From an alpha proteobacterium SCGC AAA240-E13 (GTDB taxonomy: Bacteria > Pseudomonadota > Alphaproteobacteria > Pelagibacterales > Pelagibacteraceae), in assembly GCA_000504625.1 (NCBI GenBank), contig AZHR01000004.1, positions 1 to 64,000 of the forward strand: a stretch of DNA of 64,000 nucleotides. Reading direction: 5' to 3'. Both the position numbers and the translations under genes were made by a program. Below, piece by piece: positions 10,425-18,668 of this stretch; the stretch's first letter is position 1; every line of letters starts with the position of its first letter. The notes under the pieces were generated by a model. The model was not told the origin of the DNA. It saw only the letters and a list, made by a program, of their open reading frames with translations, and made no database searches.

Positions 10425-11357
10425 ATGAAAAATTTCCATTCAAATATAAACAAAGCCAAAAAATATTTGGAAAATGACGATGTAGTCGCTATACCAACAG
10501 AAACCGTTTATGGTTTAGCAGCAAACGCATATTCAAATAAAGCCGTGAAGAAAATTTTTTTGTATAAAAACAGACCTTTTAAAAACCCTATAATTGTTCA
10601 CTATTGTAACCTTAAAAATTTAAAAAAAGATTGTGTTCTAGATGAAACTTTTTTTAAATTATATAGACAATTCTGTCCTGGTCCTCTCACTTTTATATTA
10701 TACAAAAAAAAGAATTCTAAAATATCAAAATTTGTAAATAATGGTAAAAAAACCTTAGCAATAAGGTTTCCAAAAAATAAAATTACTCAAAATTTATTAT
10801 CAAAATTAAATTTTCCTTTGGCTGCACCAAGTGCAAATGTTTTTTCAAAATTAAGTCCTGTTACAGCCTTAGATGTTAAAGATGAAATGGGGAAAAAAAT
10901 TAAATTAATTCTTGATGGCGGAAAAAGCAAAATAGGAATAGAATCTACAATTTTAGATTTAACTGAAAAATATTCTATTTTGAGACCTGGAGGAATTGCC
11001 ATTACACAATTAGAAAAGTCATTAAAATGTAAATTAAAATTAAAAAATAATTTAAATAATATTAAATCTCCTGGACAATCTAAGTTTCATTATTCCCCAG
11101 GCATACCTTTAAGATTAAATGCCAAACGTGTAAAAAAAAGTGAAGCTTTTATTAATTTTTCAGGTAATAAATATAATAAAAGCAACTACTTCAGTTTATG
11201 TAAGAAAAAAAATATGAAAGAAGCTGCAAAAAATTTATTTAGCGTATTAAGATTAATAAAAAAAAAAGGATATAGTTCCATAGCTGTCAGCAAAATACCC
11301 TATCAAGGTTTGGGATTGGCAATCAATGATAGACTTAAAAAAGCTTCTAAAAAATGA
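10425..11357 (+). CDS. tsaC: Threonylcarbamoyl-AMP synthase, Sua5/YrdC/TsaC family
   Basis: Makes threonylcarbamoyl-adenylate from threonine, bicarbonate and ATP for the t6A37 modification of ANN-decoding tRNAs. The YrdC core is clear: AIPTETVYGLAANAYS near residues 22-37, KNRPFKNPIIVH, CPGPLTFIL, LAIRFPKN and PLAAPSANVFSKLSP, then GIESTILDL and ILRPGGI. After the core, SPGQSKFHYSPGIPL is the linker seen in the longer Sua5 type, followed by a shortened C-terminal domain (310 residues in all). Its stop overlaps the ATG of the ABC transporter gene (ATGA), suggesting coupling, though a functional link is not obvious. Confidence 0.92.
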   Translation: MKNFHSNINKAKKYLENDDVVAIPTETVYGLAANAYSNKAVKKIFLYKNRPFKNPIIVHYCNLKNLKKDCVLDETFFKLYRQFCPGPLTFILYKKKNSKISKFVNNGKKTLAIRFPKNKITQNLLSKLNFPLAAPSANVFSKLSPVTALDVKDEMGKKIKLILDGGKSKIGIESTILDLTEKYSILRPGGIAITQLEKSLKCKLKLKNNLNNIKSPGQSKFHYSPGIPLRLNAKRVKKSEAFINFSGNKYNKSNYFSLCKKKNMKEAAKNLFSVLRLIKKKGYSSIAVSKIPYQGLGLAINDRLKKASKK

Positions 11358-12079
11358 ATGAAAATATAATTGAAGTAAAAAATTTAAATAAAATTTATGG
11401 AACAAAAATTGCAGTCAAGGATTTAAGTTTTACAATAAATAAAGGTGAAATCATCGGCCTACTTGGACCAAATGGTTGTGGTAAAACAACTACGATTGCA
11501 ATGATTTTAGGTTTGCTTAAACCAACTTCTGGGGAAGTCATAATAAAAGGAAAAAATATTGAAAAAGAAAGAATAAATTTGTTGGAAAAAATGAATTTTC
11601 TATCTCCATATGTTGAACTTCCTAAAAAACTTACCGTTGAAGAAAACTTAATAGTTTACGCAAAATTATATGGTGTAAAAAACATTGATGAACAAATAGC
11701 TCGATTAGTTGATGATCTTAGACTCGATGAATTCCTTAAAAAAAAAACTGGAGAATTGTCTTCAGGTCAAAAAAATCGCATAAGTTTAGCTAAAGCGTTA
11801 ATTAATGATCCTGAAATACTTATGTTGGATGAACCAACTGTTAGTTTAGATCCAGAAACTGGAGACTTTATAAGATCATTTATTGAACATTATGCATCAA
11901 AAAAAAATGTTACAATTTTACTCGCATCTCACAATATGAACGAGGTCGAAAGATTGTGCGAAAAAATAATGATGATGAAAGACGGAATTATTGTAGATAA
12001 AGGTAAACCACAAGAGTTAACTTTAAAACATGGAAGAAAAAATTTAGAAGAAGTTTTTTTAAAAATAGTAAGAGAATAG
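11354..12079 (+). CDS. ABC-2 type transporter, ATP-binding protein
   Basis: Cytoplasmic ATPase of a two-gene export system. Walker A is GPNGCGKTT near residues 38-46, the signature LSSGQKNR near 137, Walker B ILMLDEP near 156-162, and the switch histidine lies in LLASHNMNEVERL. Its 241 residues fit a single nucleotide-binding domain of the CcmA/NodI-like class that works with ABC-2 permeases. It overlaps the Sua5-like gene by four bases and is followed after one base by the permease. The substrate cannot be read; NodI/J-like and multidrug or lipid exporters share this architecture. Confidence 0.92.
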   Translation: MNENIIEVKNLNKIYGTKIAVKDLSFTINKGEIIGLLGPNGCGKTTTIAMILGLLKPTSGEVIIKGKNIEKERINLLEKMNFLSPYVELPKKLTVEENLIVYAKLYGVKNIDEQIARLVDDLRLDEFLKKKTGELSSGQKNRISLAKALINDPEILMLDEPTVSLDPETGDFIRSFIEHYASKKNVTILLASHNMNEVERLCEKIMMMKDGIIVDKGKPQELTLKHGRKNLEEVFLKIVRE

Positions 12080-12080
12080 A

Positions 12081-12872
12081 ATGAATTTTCAAAAAATTTT
12101 TGCATTATTTTTAAGACATTTTTTTTTAATCAAAAGTTCATTGCCAAGAGTTTTAGATTTGATTTATTGGCCATCCATACAAATAATGCTTTGGGGATTT
12201 ATTTCCAAATTTTTCACACTATATAGTAATTATTATAATGAAGCCTTAGGCGTAATATTAACTGCTGCAATACTTTATGATTTTTTATTTCGATCAAGTA
12301 TTAGTTTTAATATGTCTTTTTTAGAAGAAATTTGGAGTAGAAATTTTACAAATTTATTTATTGCGCCAATAAAATTAAGTGAAATTATTATTGCTTTAAT
12401 TTTTACTGCTCTAATAAGAACGCTGATAGGATTGGTTCCAGCAATTTTATTAACTACCCCATTTTTTGGTATCTCAATATTTAATTTAGGATTACCATTA
12501 GCATTGTTGTTTCTTAGTTTATACTTATTCGGAGTTACTTTAGGTTTGTTTGTATCGTCAGGTTTACTAAGATATGGTCCAGCCTTTGAAAATATTGCCT
12601 GGTCATCATTATTTTTGCTTGCTCCACTAGGATGCATATATTATCCAATTTCAATTCTTCCAGAATTCTTACAAATTATTGCAAAAGCACTTCCTTTAGT
12701 TTATATTTTCGAAGAAGTAAGATCAATATTAGTAAATAATACAGTTAATTACTTAAATATCATTAACGCATTAATATTAAATTTAGTTTATTTGTTTATA
12801 GGAATAGCATTGTTTTATTATTCTTTTTCACAAGCAAGAAAAAAAGGCTCTTTAATTAATATCGGAGAATAG
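12081..12872 (+). CDS. ABC-2 type transporter, permease
   Basis: Inner-membrane partner of the ATPase encoded just upstream. The 263-residue protein has about six hydrophobic segments and the ABC-2 features EIWSRNFTNLFIAPIKLSE near residues 80-100 and LAPLGCIYYPISILPEFLQ near 180-198 (the conserved Y-P before the last loop). A homodimer would form the pore. The gene is followed after 11 bases by the convergent tRNA-Arg. No clue to substrate from neighbours, although the glycan-related cluster beyond the tRNA makes a surface-component role imaginable. Confidence 0.9.
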   Translation: MNFQKIFALFLRHFFLIKSSLPRVLDLIYWPSIQIMLWGFISKFFTLYSNYYNEALGVILTAAILYDFLFRSSISFNMSFLEEIWSRNFTNLFIAPIKLSEIIIALIFTALIRTLIGLVPAILLTTPFFGISIFNLGLPLALLFLSLYLFGVTLGLFVSSGLLRYGPAFENIAWSSLFLLAPLGCIYYPISILPEFLQIIAKALPLVYIFEEVRSILVNNTVNYLNIINALILNLVYLFIGIALFYYSFSQARKKGSLINIGE

Positions 12873-12883
12873 AATTTAATGTT

Positions 12884-12961
12884 TGGTCGGCCGTAAGGGA
12901 GTCGAACCCCTAACCTCTCGATCCGAAGTCGAGCGCTCTATCCAATTGAAGCTAACGGCCG
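12884..12961 (-). tRNA. tRNA-Arg (anticodon UCG)
   Basis: Full cloverleaf on the minus strand with encoded CCA. The 7-bp acceptor stem is CGGCCGT/ACGGCCG, the D-arm starts GCTT, the anticodon stem is CTCGA/TCGAG around the loop CTTCGGA (anticodon TCG), the T-loop is TTCGACT, the discriminator is A and the gene ends in CCA at 12884-12886. It should read CGA and probably other CGN codons. It lies between the ABC transporter (convergent) and the glycan cluster whose last gene ends 45 bases upstream of its 5' end. Confidence 0.96.
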
Positions 12962-13006
12962 TTAAATAATCTTTAGCAAATTATTCTCTGTTGATCAAAA
13001 ATTACT

Positions 13007-13945
13007 TTACTTTTTTTTATTCCTCCAAGAATCTCTAATAACAAATTGAGGTTTTTTGTTAAGTGAAATAAATATTCTTCCCACATACTCACCTATCAAT
13101 CCCAAGGCAATAAGAATAGCACCGGAAAATATTATTACGGAAATAATTATTGCGGCAAAACCTGAAGCGACATTATTATCAATATCGGTTATTTTCTCTA
13201 TGAAAAAATAAACTGCTAAAATAAAACCAAAAAATGATAAAATTAAACCCGTCAATAATGATAATCTCAGTGGAAAAATTGAAAAACAGGTAGACATATT
13301 TGACCAATGTTGTAGCAATTTCCTTATAGTATAACCGGATTCACCATGAGCTCGTTGACTGTGCTGAACTTTTATTCTGCCGATCCTATTTGTAATTCCT
13401 AAAATCACACCATCAATATAAGTGAAAGGTGATTGGTATTTTATGAGTTCTTTAATCAAAAAACGATTTATAAGCTTAAAACTAGAAAGATATAAAGATT
13501 TAGGTTTATTCAATAAAAAATTAGCCATAGCATCATTAATTTTACTTCCCAAATTTTTAATAAAACCATACTTTTTTTTTTCGTAATAAGTATAGATCAC
13601 ATCAAAATTATCTTTTTCTTTAATTCCATATTTTATTAATTCCAACAAGGAATCTGTTGAATTCTGTAAATCATCACTCATAATCACCGCAAAGTCACCT
13701 GAGCATTGATTTAAACCTGCCATTATTGCGTTATGTTCTCCAACATTTTTTGACAAAGAAAACAAACAAACATTTGAATATTTTTCTACCAATTTCTTGC
13801 ATTTTTCTTCAGAATTATCTTTTGATGAATCATTAATCAGAATTACTTCAAATTTATATTGTTCTCCTAAAGTTTTCGAAATGTCATTAACTAATATTTC
13901 TATTGTATTCTCACTATTAAATACTGGAATAATTATTGAAATCAT
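13007..13945 (-). CDS. Membrane-anchored glycosyltransferase family 2 (polyprenol-phosphate sugar transferase type)
   Basis: GT2 with the ArnC/DPM architecture: a GT-A domain opening MISIIIPVFNSENTIEILV, LINDSSKDNS near residue 37, the metal-binding VIMSDDLQNS near 88-97 and QRAHGESGYTIRKLLQHW near 205, then two strong membrane helices between about residues 225 and 295. Such enzymes move a sugar from a nucleotide donor onto polyprenyl phosphate at the cytoplasmic face. It is last in the minus-strand cluster that also encodes a sugar 2,3-dehydratase and a Gfo/Idh oxidoreductase, so its donor could be an NDP-deoxysugar made by those enzymes (inference). Confidence 0.9.
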   Translation of the reverse strand: MISIIIPVFNSENTIEILVNDISKTLGEQYKFEVILINDSSKDNSEEKCKKLVEKYSNVCLFSLSKNVGEHNAIMAGLNQCSGDFAVIMSDDLQNSTDSLLELIKYGIKEKDNFDVIYTYYEKKKYGFIKNLGSKINDAMANFLLNKPKSLYLSSFKLINRFLIKELIKYQSPFTYIDGVILGITNRIGRIKVQHSQRAHGESGYTIRKLLQHWSNMSTCFSIFPLRLSLLTGLILSFFGFILAVYFFIEKITDIDNNVASGFAAIIISVIIFSGAILIALGLIGEYVGRIFISLNKKPQFVIRDSWRNKKK

Positions 13946-13955
13946 AAATTTTTTT

Positions 13956-14657
13956 TTAAATCATAAATAATATAGTTTTTACAAATGGATTTATCACTCC
14001 GTCTACAAAATTAAGTTTTTTTATTTGACTAAGATTTAACCATATAAAATCATCGTTTTTTATTTTTATTTGTTCTTTTTTATCAACATTTATTAACAAA
14101 TTTTGATTAGGTTTTCTCCAAAATCTAGCTCCCTCTTCAAAATGTATGGTTTTAGATATTAAATTTTTTTTTTTACATTTTAGAATTAAATCCGTTAACA
14201 AAGTTTTTTTTCCTCCGTGAGCCAAATTGATATTAGATTGAGTTGCAGAAAAAGTTGGACAAAGTTTTAAATTTAAATCTCCAGGCTCTCTTCTTGCATA
14301 TAACAAAAATTCAATAACTCCATTATTTTTTTCTCTCATTAAAATTGCCAGGACACCACCATGTTTTTGAGTTAAAATTGGCTGATCCCAAGATGATATT
14401 TCTCTTTTACGTGCGTTTGTAACTTTAATTCCTGTTATTCCAAAAAACTGTTTGGATTTATGAAATAAATTACCTTTACAATCATTATGCCAATCCTTTA
14501 ACTCATTAATATTAATTTTTTTAACTTTCATTTTTTTTTTCAAATTTTTATTTTTTAACCACCTTAAAACATAGTCTATTTCTTGAGTTTCAATTTCTGA
14601 ACTAATTTTTATTTTTTCTCTGAGAGTTTTCAAATTTTGGGAGTATTGTTTTCTCAT
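13956..14657 (-). CDS. NDP-hexose 2,3-dehydratase homologue, single module
   Basis: Resembles the EvaA/TylX-type family that removes water across C2-C3 of a 4-keto-6-deoxy sugar nucleotide as the first step of 2-deoxygenation. Visible signature: QPILTQKHGGVLAIL, YARREPGD, then PTFSATQSN with AHGG just after, and FEEGARFWRKPNQN. Known family members, as I recall, are about 470 residues with two tandem copies of this module; this one is 233 residues with one copy, preceded by a charged helical region. It may act as a homodimer. It lies 10 bases before the GT2 and 1 base after the Gfo/Idh gene, matching the dehydratase/3-ketoreductase pairing of deoxysugar pathways. The substrate is inferred. 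Confidence 0.78.
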   Translation of the reverse strand: MRKQYSQNLKTLREKIKISSEIETQEIDYVLRWLKNKNLKKKMKVKKININELKDWHNDCKGNLFHKSKQFFGITGIKVTNARKREISSWDQPILTQKHGGVLAILMREKNNGVIEFLLYARREPGDLNLKLCPTFSATQSNINLAHGGKKTLLTDLILKCKKKNLISKTIHFEEGARFWRKPNQNLLINVDKKEQIKIKNDDFIWLNLSQIKKLNFVDGVINPFVKTILFMI

Positions 14658-14658
14658 T

Positions 14659-15585
14659 TTAATATTGTTTAATTTTTTCTCTAATTATTGCATCAATAAG
14701 TAAATTATTACTAAAATTTTTAAAATCATTACTTTTTAAAGCTTTTAATATTTTTTTAAAAAAATTTCTAACACAATCATCCCTTTTTACGTTTATTTTT
14801 TTCGTTTTATTATTTTCCTTTATTATAATAGGAATATTTTTACCCGCAGGTAAAGCGAATGTACGGTGGGGTAATGAAATAATTTTGTTTTTTGTAAAAA
14901 AAGTTATTTGACTAATGTATGCCCTATCAAATCCAAAATTGCCGGAAAACGTACAATTTTTAAGTTTAGCAAAAATAAAAAAGTTTTTTACAGCATTGCT
15001 TGATTTGAAGTATTCTTTAAAAACTTTTAACTCTTTAATTTTATCTTTGGTAAATAATCTTATAATGGACGCTGCATAAGGTCCCATATCCATTTCACAG
15101 TCTCCCTTAATACTGATAATTTCTTTGGGTTTCTTGATAAGCGGAACATTAAATTCTGCATTAATGTGTAAAATATTTTTTTTTCCATTACATAATTCCA
15201 TCATTTTATTAAAAACATTGTGATAATTATAAAGAGTAGCTTCAGCCAACAATAAGTTTTTTTTTTGTGCTAATTGAACTAACTTTTTTGTTTCATAAAG
15301 AGAATTGGTTATTGGTTTATCCACTATAACGTTAAAACCTTTTTCTAGAGCTTTTTTTGCATATTTAAAATGGAGGGAATTTATTAATGAAATGTAAACT
15401 ATTTCTGAAGTAGACTGTGACAAAGCTTTTTCATAATCATTGAACAATATTTTTTCTTTTGAATTTATTTTATTTGATTTTGAGCAAATAGAAAATTCTA
15501 TGTCTCTTATTTTTTTTATAGCAGGTAACACTCTTCTTCTCAAGAAATTTGAATATCCTAATACCAACAATTGAATTTTTTTCAT
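14659..15585 (-). CDS. Gfo/Idh/MocA family oxidoreductase (candidate NDP-sugar 3-ketoreductase)
   Basis: NAD(P)-dependent sugar oxidoreductase fold of 308 residues: Rossmann start QLLVLGYSNFLRRRVLPAI (a degenerate glycine motif), VYISLINSLHFKYAKKAL near residues 70-87, the catalytic-lysine motif NVIVDKPITNS near 94-104 (DKP in place of the usual EKP) and CEMDMGPYAASIIRLF around 165. Some family members (KijD10 type) reduce the 3-keto sugar produced by an NDP-hexose 2,3-dehydratase, and the gene next door encodes exactly such a dehydratase, so that role is the best guess. An 88-base gap separates it from the Rieske genes upstream. Confidence 0.8.
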   Translation of the reverse strand: MKKIQLLVLGYSNFLRRRVLPAIKKIRDIEFSICSKSNKINSKEKILFNDYEKALSQSTSEIVYISLINSLHFKYAKKALEKGFNVIVDKPITNSLYETKKLVQLAQKKNLLLAEATLYNYHNVFNKMMELCNGKKNILHINAEFNVPLIKKPKEIISIKGDCEMDMGPYAASIIRLFTKDKIKELKVFKEYFKSSNAVKNFFIFAKLKNCTFSGNFGFDRAYISQITFFTKNKIISLPHRTFALPAGKNIPIIIKENNKTKKINVKRDDCVRNFFKKILKALKSNDFKNFSNNLLIDAIIREKIKQY

Positions 15586-15673
15586 TTATATCCTTAATTA
15601 ACTTTACTCTTTTAGGTTAATTTTTGTATGTGATAAATATTATTAAAAAATTTTGTTCACAAATTTTAGTATA

Positions 15674-16270
15674 CTATTCATTATTGTTAATTTTTAGTGG
15701 ATGTCTATCTCTTGTAGAATATCTATGTCTCTTAACTGGCAAATCACATTTGATTGGACCATCATAAAATCTATCTTCAACGTTGTCTGGTAAACCATGA
15801 AAGTCTTTAAATCCCATCCTTAATACCATCTGTCTTCTGGTTTTTACTGGTATATCCTCAAGCCACACTTTTTCATTCCACCTAGTAATCAAAAATTTTA
15901 GTATTGGATAAAAAATTATTTTAAAACCTTTAAGGTCAAATTTATAATTCATTTTTATCTTGCTGAAATCTTTTTCTATCTCTTCTACTGTAATTGTTAG
16001 CTTTGTATCGATCCCAAATTGAAAACTATAATTCATGTATGTATTTTCGTCATGCAAAATACCAAACACGGGAAATCTAAAATAAAAAAAAGGAATGAAT
16101 GGAGCTTTTACTTTATATATACTTACAAAAGAATTTCCTTTCTCATATAAAACATCAACTTCTTTATAACCACCGTGCACTACATCTAAATGTTCGTGAT
16201 CAAAATAATTCCACCAAACAACTGCTTTGCTAACCTTTACACTTCTTTCTATAGTTTTTTCTAAAATCAT
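15674..16270 (-). CDS. Rieske-oxygenase catalytic (SRPBCC) domain, separate ORF
   Basis: A 198-residue protein that looks like the C-terminal mononuclear-iron domain of a Rieske non-heme oxygenase standing alone. Residues 24-32 read D-HE-H-LDVV-H, i.e. D24-x2-H27-x4-H32, matching the bridging Asp and the two iron-binding His of naphthalene-dioxygenase-like enzymes, and E138-D139 in WLEDIPVKTRRQ is a likely third carboxylate ligand. It overlaps the upstream Rieske ferredoxin ORF by four bases (ATGA). One extra base in the T7 run at 16277-16283 would fuse the two into one canonical oxygenase. Substrate unknown; a surface sugar or lipid is suggested only by the neighbours. Confidence 0.72.
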   Translation of the reverse strand: MILEKTIERSVKVSKAVVWWNYFDHEHLDVVHGGYKEVDVLYEKGNSFVSIYKVKAPFIPFFYFRFPVFGILHDENTYMNYSFQFGIDTKLTITVEEIEKDFSKIKMNYKFDLKGFKIIFYPILKFLITRWNEKVWLEDIPVKTRRQMVLRMGFKDFHGLPDNVEDRFYDGPIKCDLPVKRHRYSTRDRHPLKINNNE

Positions 16271-16608
16271 AATTTTAAAAAAATTTCATCATTTTCAACA
16301 AAAAAAGCATATTTTTTTAAATCTTTTGGAAAAGTATTGATTTCATAATTTCTAACATTAGATTTAATATTATAAGTTAAACATTTTCCAGTTTTTGGTT
16401 CATATTCCCAAGCATGCCATTTACATTTTAATATTAATTTGTTTCTGTCAAAATATATTTCTCCACCAAAATGAGGACATATAGACGAACGAATTAATAT
16501 TTCATTATTAAATTTAAAAACTATTATTTCATCTCTTATTGTATCAATATATTTTACAATATAACCATTCTCGATACTTGATAAGTTACAAACAAACAAT
16601 TTTTCCAT
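16267..16608 (-). CDS. Rieske [2Fe-2S] domain protein
   Basis: A 113-residue protein with a complete Rieske cluster site: C44-P-H46 in SICPHFGGE and C62-K-W-H65 in LKCKWHAWEYEPKTGKC. Length and fold match a Rieske ferredoxin or the N-terminal domain of a Rieske oxygenase. It would hand electrons to the mononuclear iron in the overlapping downstream ORF; a reductase is not visible nearby. First gene of the minus-strand accessory cluster, facing the divergent rluD across 130 bases, which must hold both promoters. Split gene versus broken fusion is unresolved (see findings). Confidence 0.85.
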   Translation of the reverse strand: MEKLFVCNLSSIENGYIVKYIDTIRDEIIVFKFNNEILIRSSICPHFGGEIYFDRNKLILKCKWHAWEYEPKTGKCLTYNIKSNVRNYEINTFPKDLKKYAFFVENDEIFLKL

Positions 16609-16738
16609 AAGTAAAATTTAAAGGATATTACGAAATAATTAATTTATTTGCTAATAAAATAAATTCATATATTGATTGCTCCACAGTTATACTCCCATGA
16701 TTTGAGGTATATCAAATTTAGAGTATTATAAAATAAAA

Positions 16739-17719
16739 ATGAAAAAAATCATTAAGTTATTTGTAGATGATCAAAATTCAAGTAAACGCTTGGATGTTTT
16801 TATTAGTTCTAAAATAACTGATATCAGTAGAACTAGAATAAAAAATTTGATTTTAGAAGGCTCTGTAAAAATTAACAATAAAATTAATTTTGAACCGTCA
16901 AAAAAAATTAATTTGAAAGATAATCTCATAATTAAGATTGACCCGCCAAAAAAAACTCTTATTAAGCCATATAATTACGATTTAGACATTATTTTTGAAG
17001 ATAACGATATAATGCTAATTAATAAACCAGCTAGTCTTGTAGTACACCCCGGTGCTGGCAACTTGGAAAACACTTTGGTAAACGCACTTATAAATCATTC
17101 TAAAGAAAATTTGTCAACTATTGGTGGAGAACTAAGACCAGGAATCATTCATCGATTAGACAAAGACACAAGTGGACTATTAGTTATCGCAAAAAACGAC
17201 AAAGCTCATATTAATCTTTCGAAACAGTTTAATGACCATACAATAAACAGAAGATATGAAACATTAGTATGGGGAACACTAAGGCCCCAAAGGGGAACTA
17301 TTAGAAGTTATATAACTCGAAGCAACAGAAATAGGCAATTAATGGAAACAAGTCTTACAAAGGGGAAATTTGCTATAACAAATTATAAAACTATAGAAAT
17401 TTTCCAAAGTAATAAAAGCCCTACCCTAAGTTTAATAGAATGCAAACTGGAAACCGGAAGAACTCACCAAATTAGAGTTCATATGTCTTATAAGGGTAAC
17501 CCAATAGTTGGTGATAAATCTTATCAAAAAAAAAATTATAAAATTAAAAAAATAGATACAGAATTAAATTTGATGTTAAAAAATATTAACAGACAATTTT
17601 TACATGCTAAATCTCTTGGTTTTATTCATCCGCTGAATAAAAAAAAAATTTATTTTGAAGTTCCATTACCAAAAGATTTATTAAAATTGGTTAAAAAACT
17701 AAGAAATCTATGCAAATAA
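16739..17719 (+). CDS. rluD: Ribosomal large-subunit pseudouridine synthase, RluD type
   Basis: Isomerises uridines in helix 69 of 23S rRNA to pseudouridine. An N-terminal S4-like RNA-binding domain (SKRLDVFISSKI, RIKNLILEGSVKINN) precedes the catalytic domain with HRLDKDTSGLL at residues 138-148, where Asp141 is the catalytic residue, and with GRTHQIRVHM near 240. At 326 residues it is full length. It is followed after 52 bases by rpoH, the same order as in many alphaproteobacteria. Confidence 0.94.
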   Translation: MKKIIKLFVDDQNSSKRLDVFISSKITDISRTRIKNLILEGSVKINNKINFEPSKKINLKDNLIIKIDPPKKTLIKPYNYDLDIIFEDNDIMLINKPASLVVHPGAGNLENTLVNALINHSKENLSTIGGELRPGIIHRLDKDTSGLLVIAKNDKAHINLSKQFNDHTINRRYETLVWGTLRPQRGTIRSYITRSNRNRQLMETSLTKGKFAITNYKTIEIFQSNKSPTLSLIECKLETGRTHQIRVHMSYKGNPIVGDKSYQKKNYKIKKIDTELNLMLKNINRQFLHAKSLGFIHPLNKKKIYFEVPLPKDLLKLVKKLRNLCK

Positions 17720-17731
17720 TACACCTTGTTT

Positions 17732-17760
17732 TTGACAAAAAATTTATTAAATAGTACATA
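17732..17760 (+). promoter_or_regulatory. Promoter of rpoH
   Basis: A perfect -35 TTGACA (17732-17737) is followed after exactly 17 bases by TACATA (17755-17760), with the rpoH ATG 12 bases further on. It is the clearest sigma-70-type promoter in the window, implying rpoH has its own housekeeping promoter inside the 52-base gap after rluD and a very short leader. Confidence 0.6.
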
Positions 17761-17771
17761 GTTAAACAATT

Positions 17772-18668
17772 ATGAAAACAAAAACAGCAACATATAACTT
17801 ACCCAGCTTATCTAACGAAGGTGGCTTATCTAGTTACCTTGTTCAAATTAAAAAATTTCCAATGCTTGATGCTGAGGAAGAATATATGTTAGCAAAAAGT
17901 TGGAGAGATAGAGGGGATTTAAAATCTGCGGAAAAACTTGTGACCAGTCACTTAAGGCTAGTTGCAAAAATTGCTATGGGATATCAAGGTTATGGTTTGC
18001 CCGTAAGTGAATTAGTATCAGAAGGAAATGTTGGTTTAATGAAAGCAGTAAAAAAATTTGATCCAGAAAAAGGATTTAGACTTGCAACATACGCCATGTG
18101 GTGGATTAAAGCTTCTATGCAAGAATATATTTTAAGATCATGGAGTTTAGTTAAAATTGGTACCACTAGTGCACAAAAAAAACTTTTTTTTAATTTAAAA
18201 AAATTAAAAAATAAAATAGCTCCAAGATCTGAAGGCGACTTAAAAAAAGAACATGTAGATGAAATTGCTGACCGTCTCAATGTTAGTGAAAATGAAGTAG
18301 TGTCAATGAATAGAAGACTTTTAGGTCAAGAAAAATCTTTAAATGATTTAATTGGAGAAGATGGAGATCAATGGCAAGACTGGTTGACTGATAAGTCTAT
18401 GGATCAAGAATTAAAAATTTCCCAAGATCAAGAATTTAAACAAAGACAAAATTTATTTGAAGAATCAATACACGTTTTAAATGATAGAGAAAAAGCAATT
18501 CTTTATGCAAGAAGACTTAATGATGAACCTATCACCTTGGACAACTTAAGCAAAAAATATAAAATTAGTAGAGAAAGAATTAGACAAATAGAAAATAAAG
18601 CTTTTGAAAAACTTCAAAAGTGCATGTTAAACGCTGCTAAATCAAAGAATTTACTTCCAGTTAGTTAA
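17772..18668 (+). CDS. rpoH: RNA polymerase sigma factor RpoH (sigma-32)
   Basis: Heat-shock sigma factor directing RNA polymerase to chaperone and protease promoters. It shows region 1.2 with YLVQIKKFPMLDAEEEYMLA, region 2 with SHLRLVAKIAMGYQGYGLP and FRLATYAMWWIKASMQEYIL, the RpoH box QKKLFFNLKKLKNK near residues 136-149 that distinguishes it from RpoD, and a region 4 helix-turn-helix with ISRERIRQIENKAFEKL near 258. At 298 residues it is full length. It faces purA tail to tail with no gap. Its protease regulator ftsH is in the same window at 23190. Confidence 0.95.
   Translation: MKTKTATYNLPSLSNEGGLSSYLVQIKKFPMLDAEEEYMLAKSWRDRGDLKSAEKLVTSHLRLVAKIAMGYQGYGLPVSELVSEGNVGLMKAVKKFDPEKGFRLATYAMWWIKASMQEYILRSWSLVKIGTTSAQKKLFFNLKKLKNKIAPRSEGDLKKEHVDEIADRLNVSENEVVSMNRRLLGQEKSLNDLIGEDGDQWQDWLTDKSMDQELKISQDQEFKQRQNLFEESIHVLNDREKAILYARRLNDEPITLDNLSKKYKISRERIRQIENKAFEKLQKCMLNAAKSKNLLPVS

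Noticed and set aside
12275..12637. Open frame of 120 residues antisense to the ABC permease
   Set aside because: Low-complexity complement of membrane helices, no family match.
12884..13006. tRNA-Arg as the integration site of the deoxysugar cluster
   Set aside because: The cluster lies on the 5' side of the tRNA, whereas integration normally uses the 3' end, and no integrase or duplicated tRNA end is visible.
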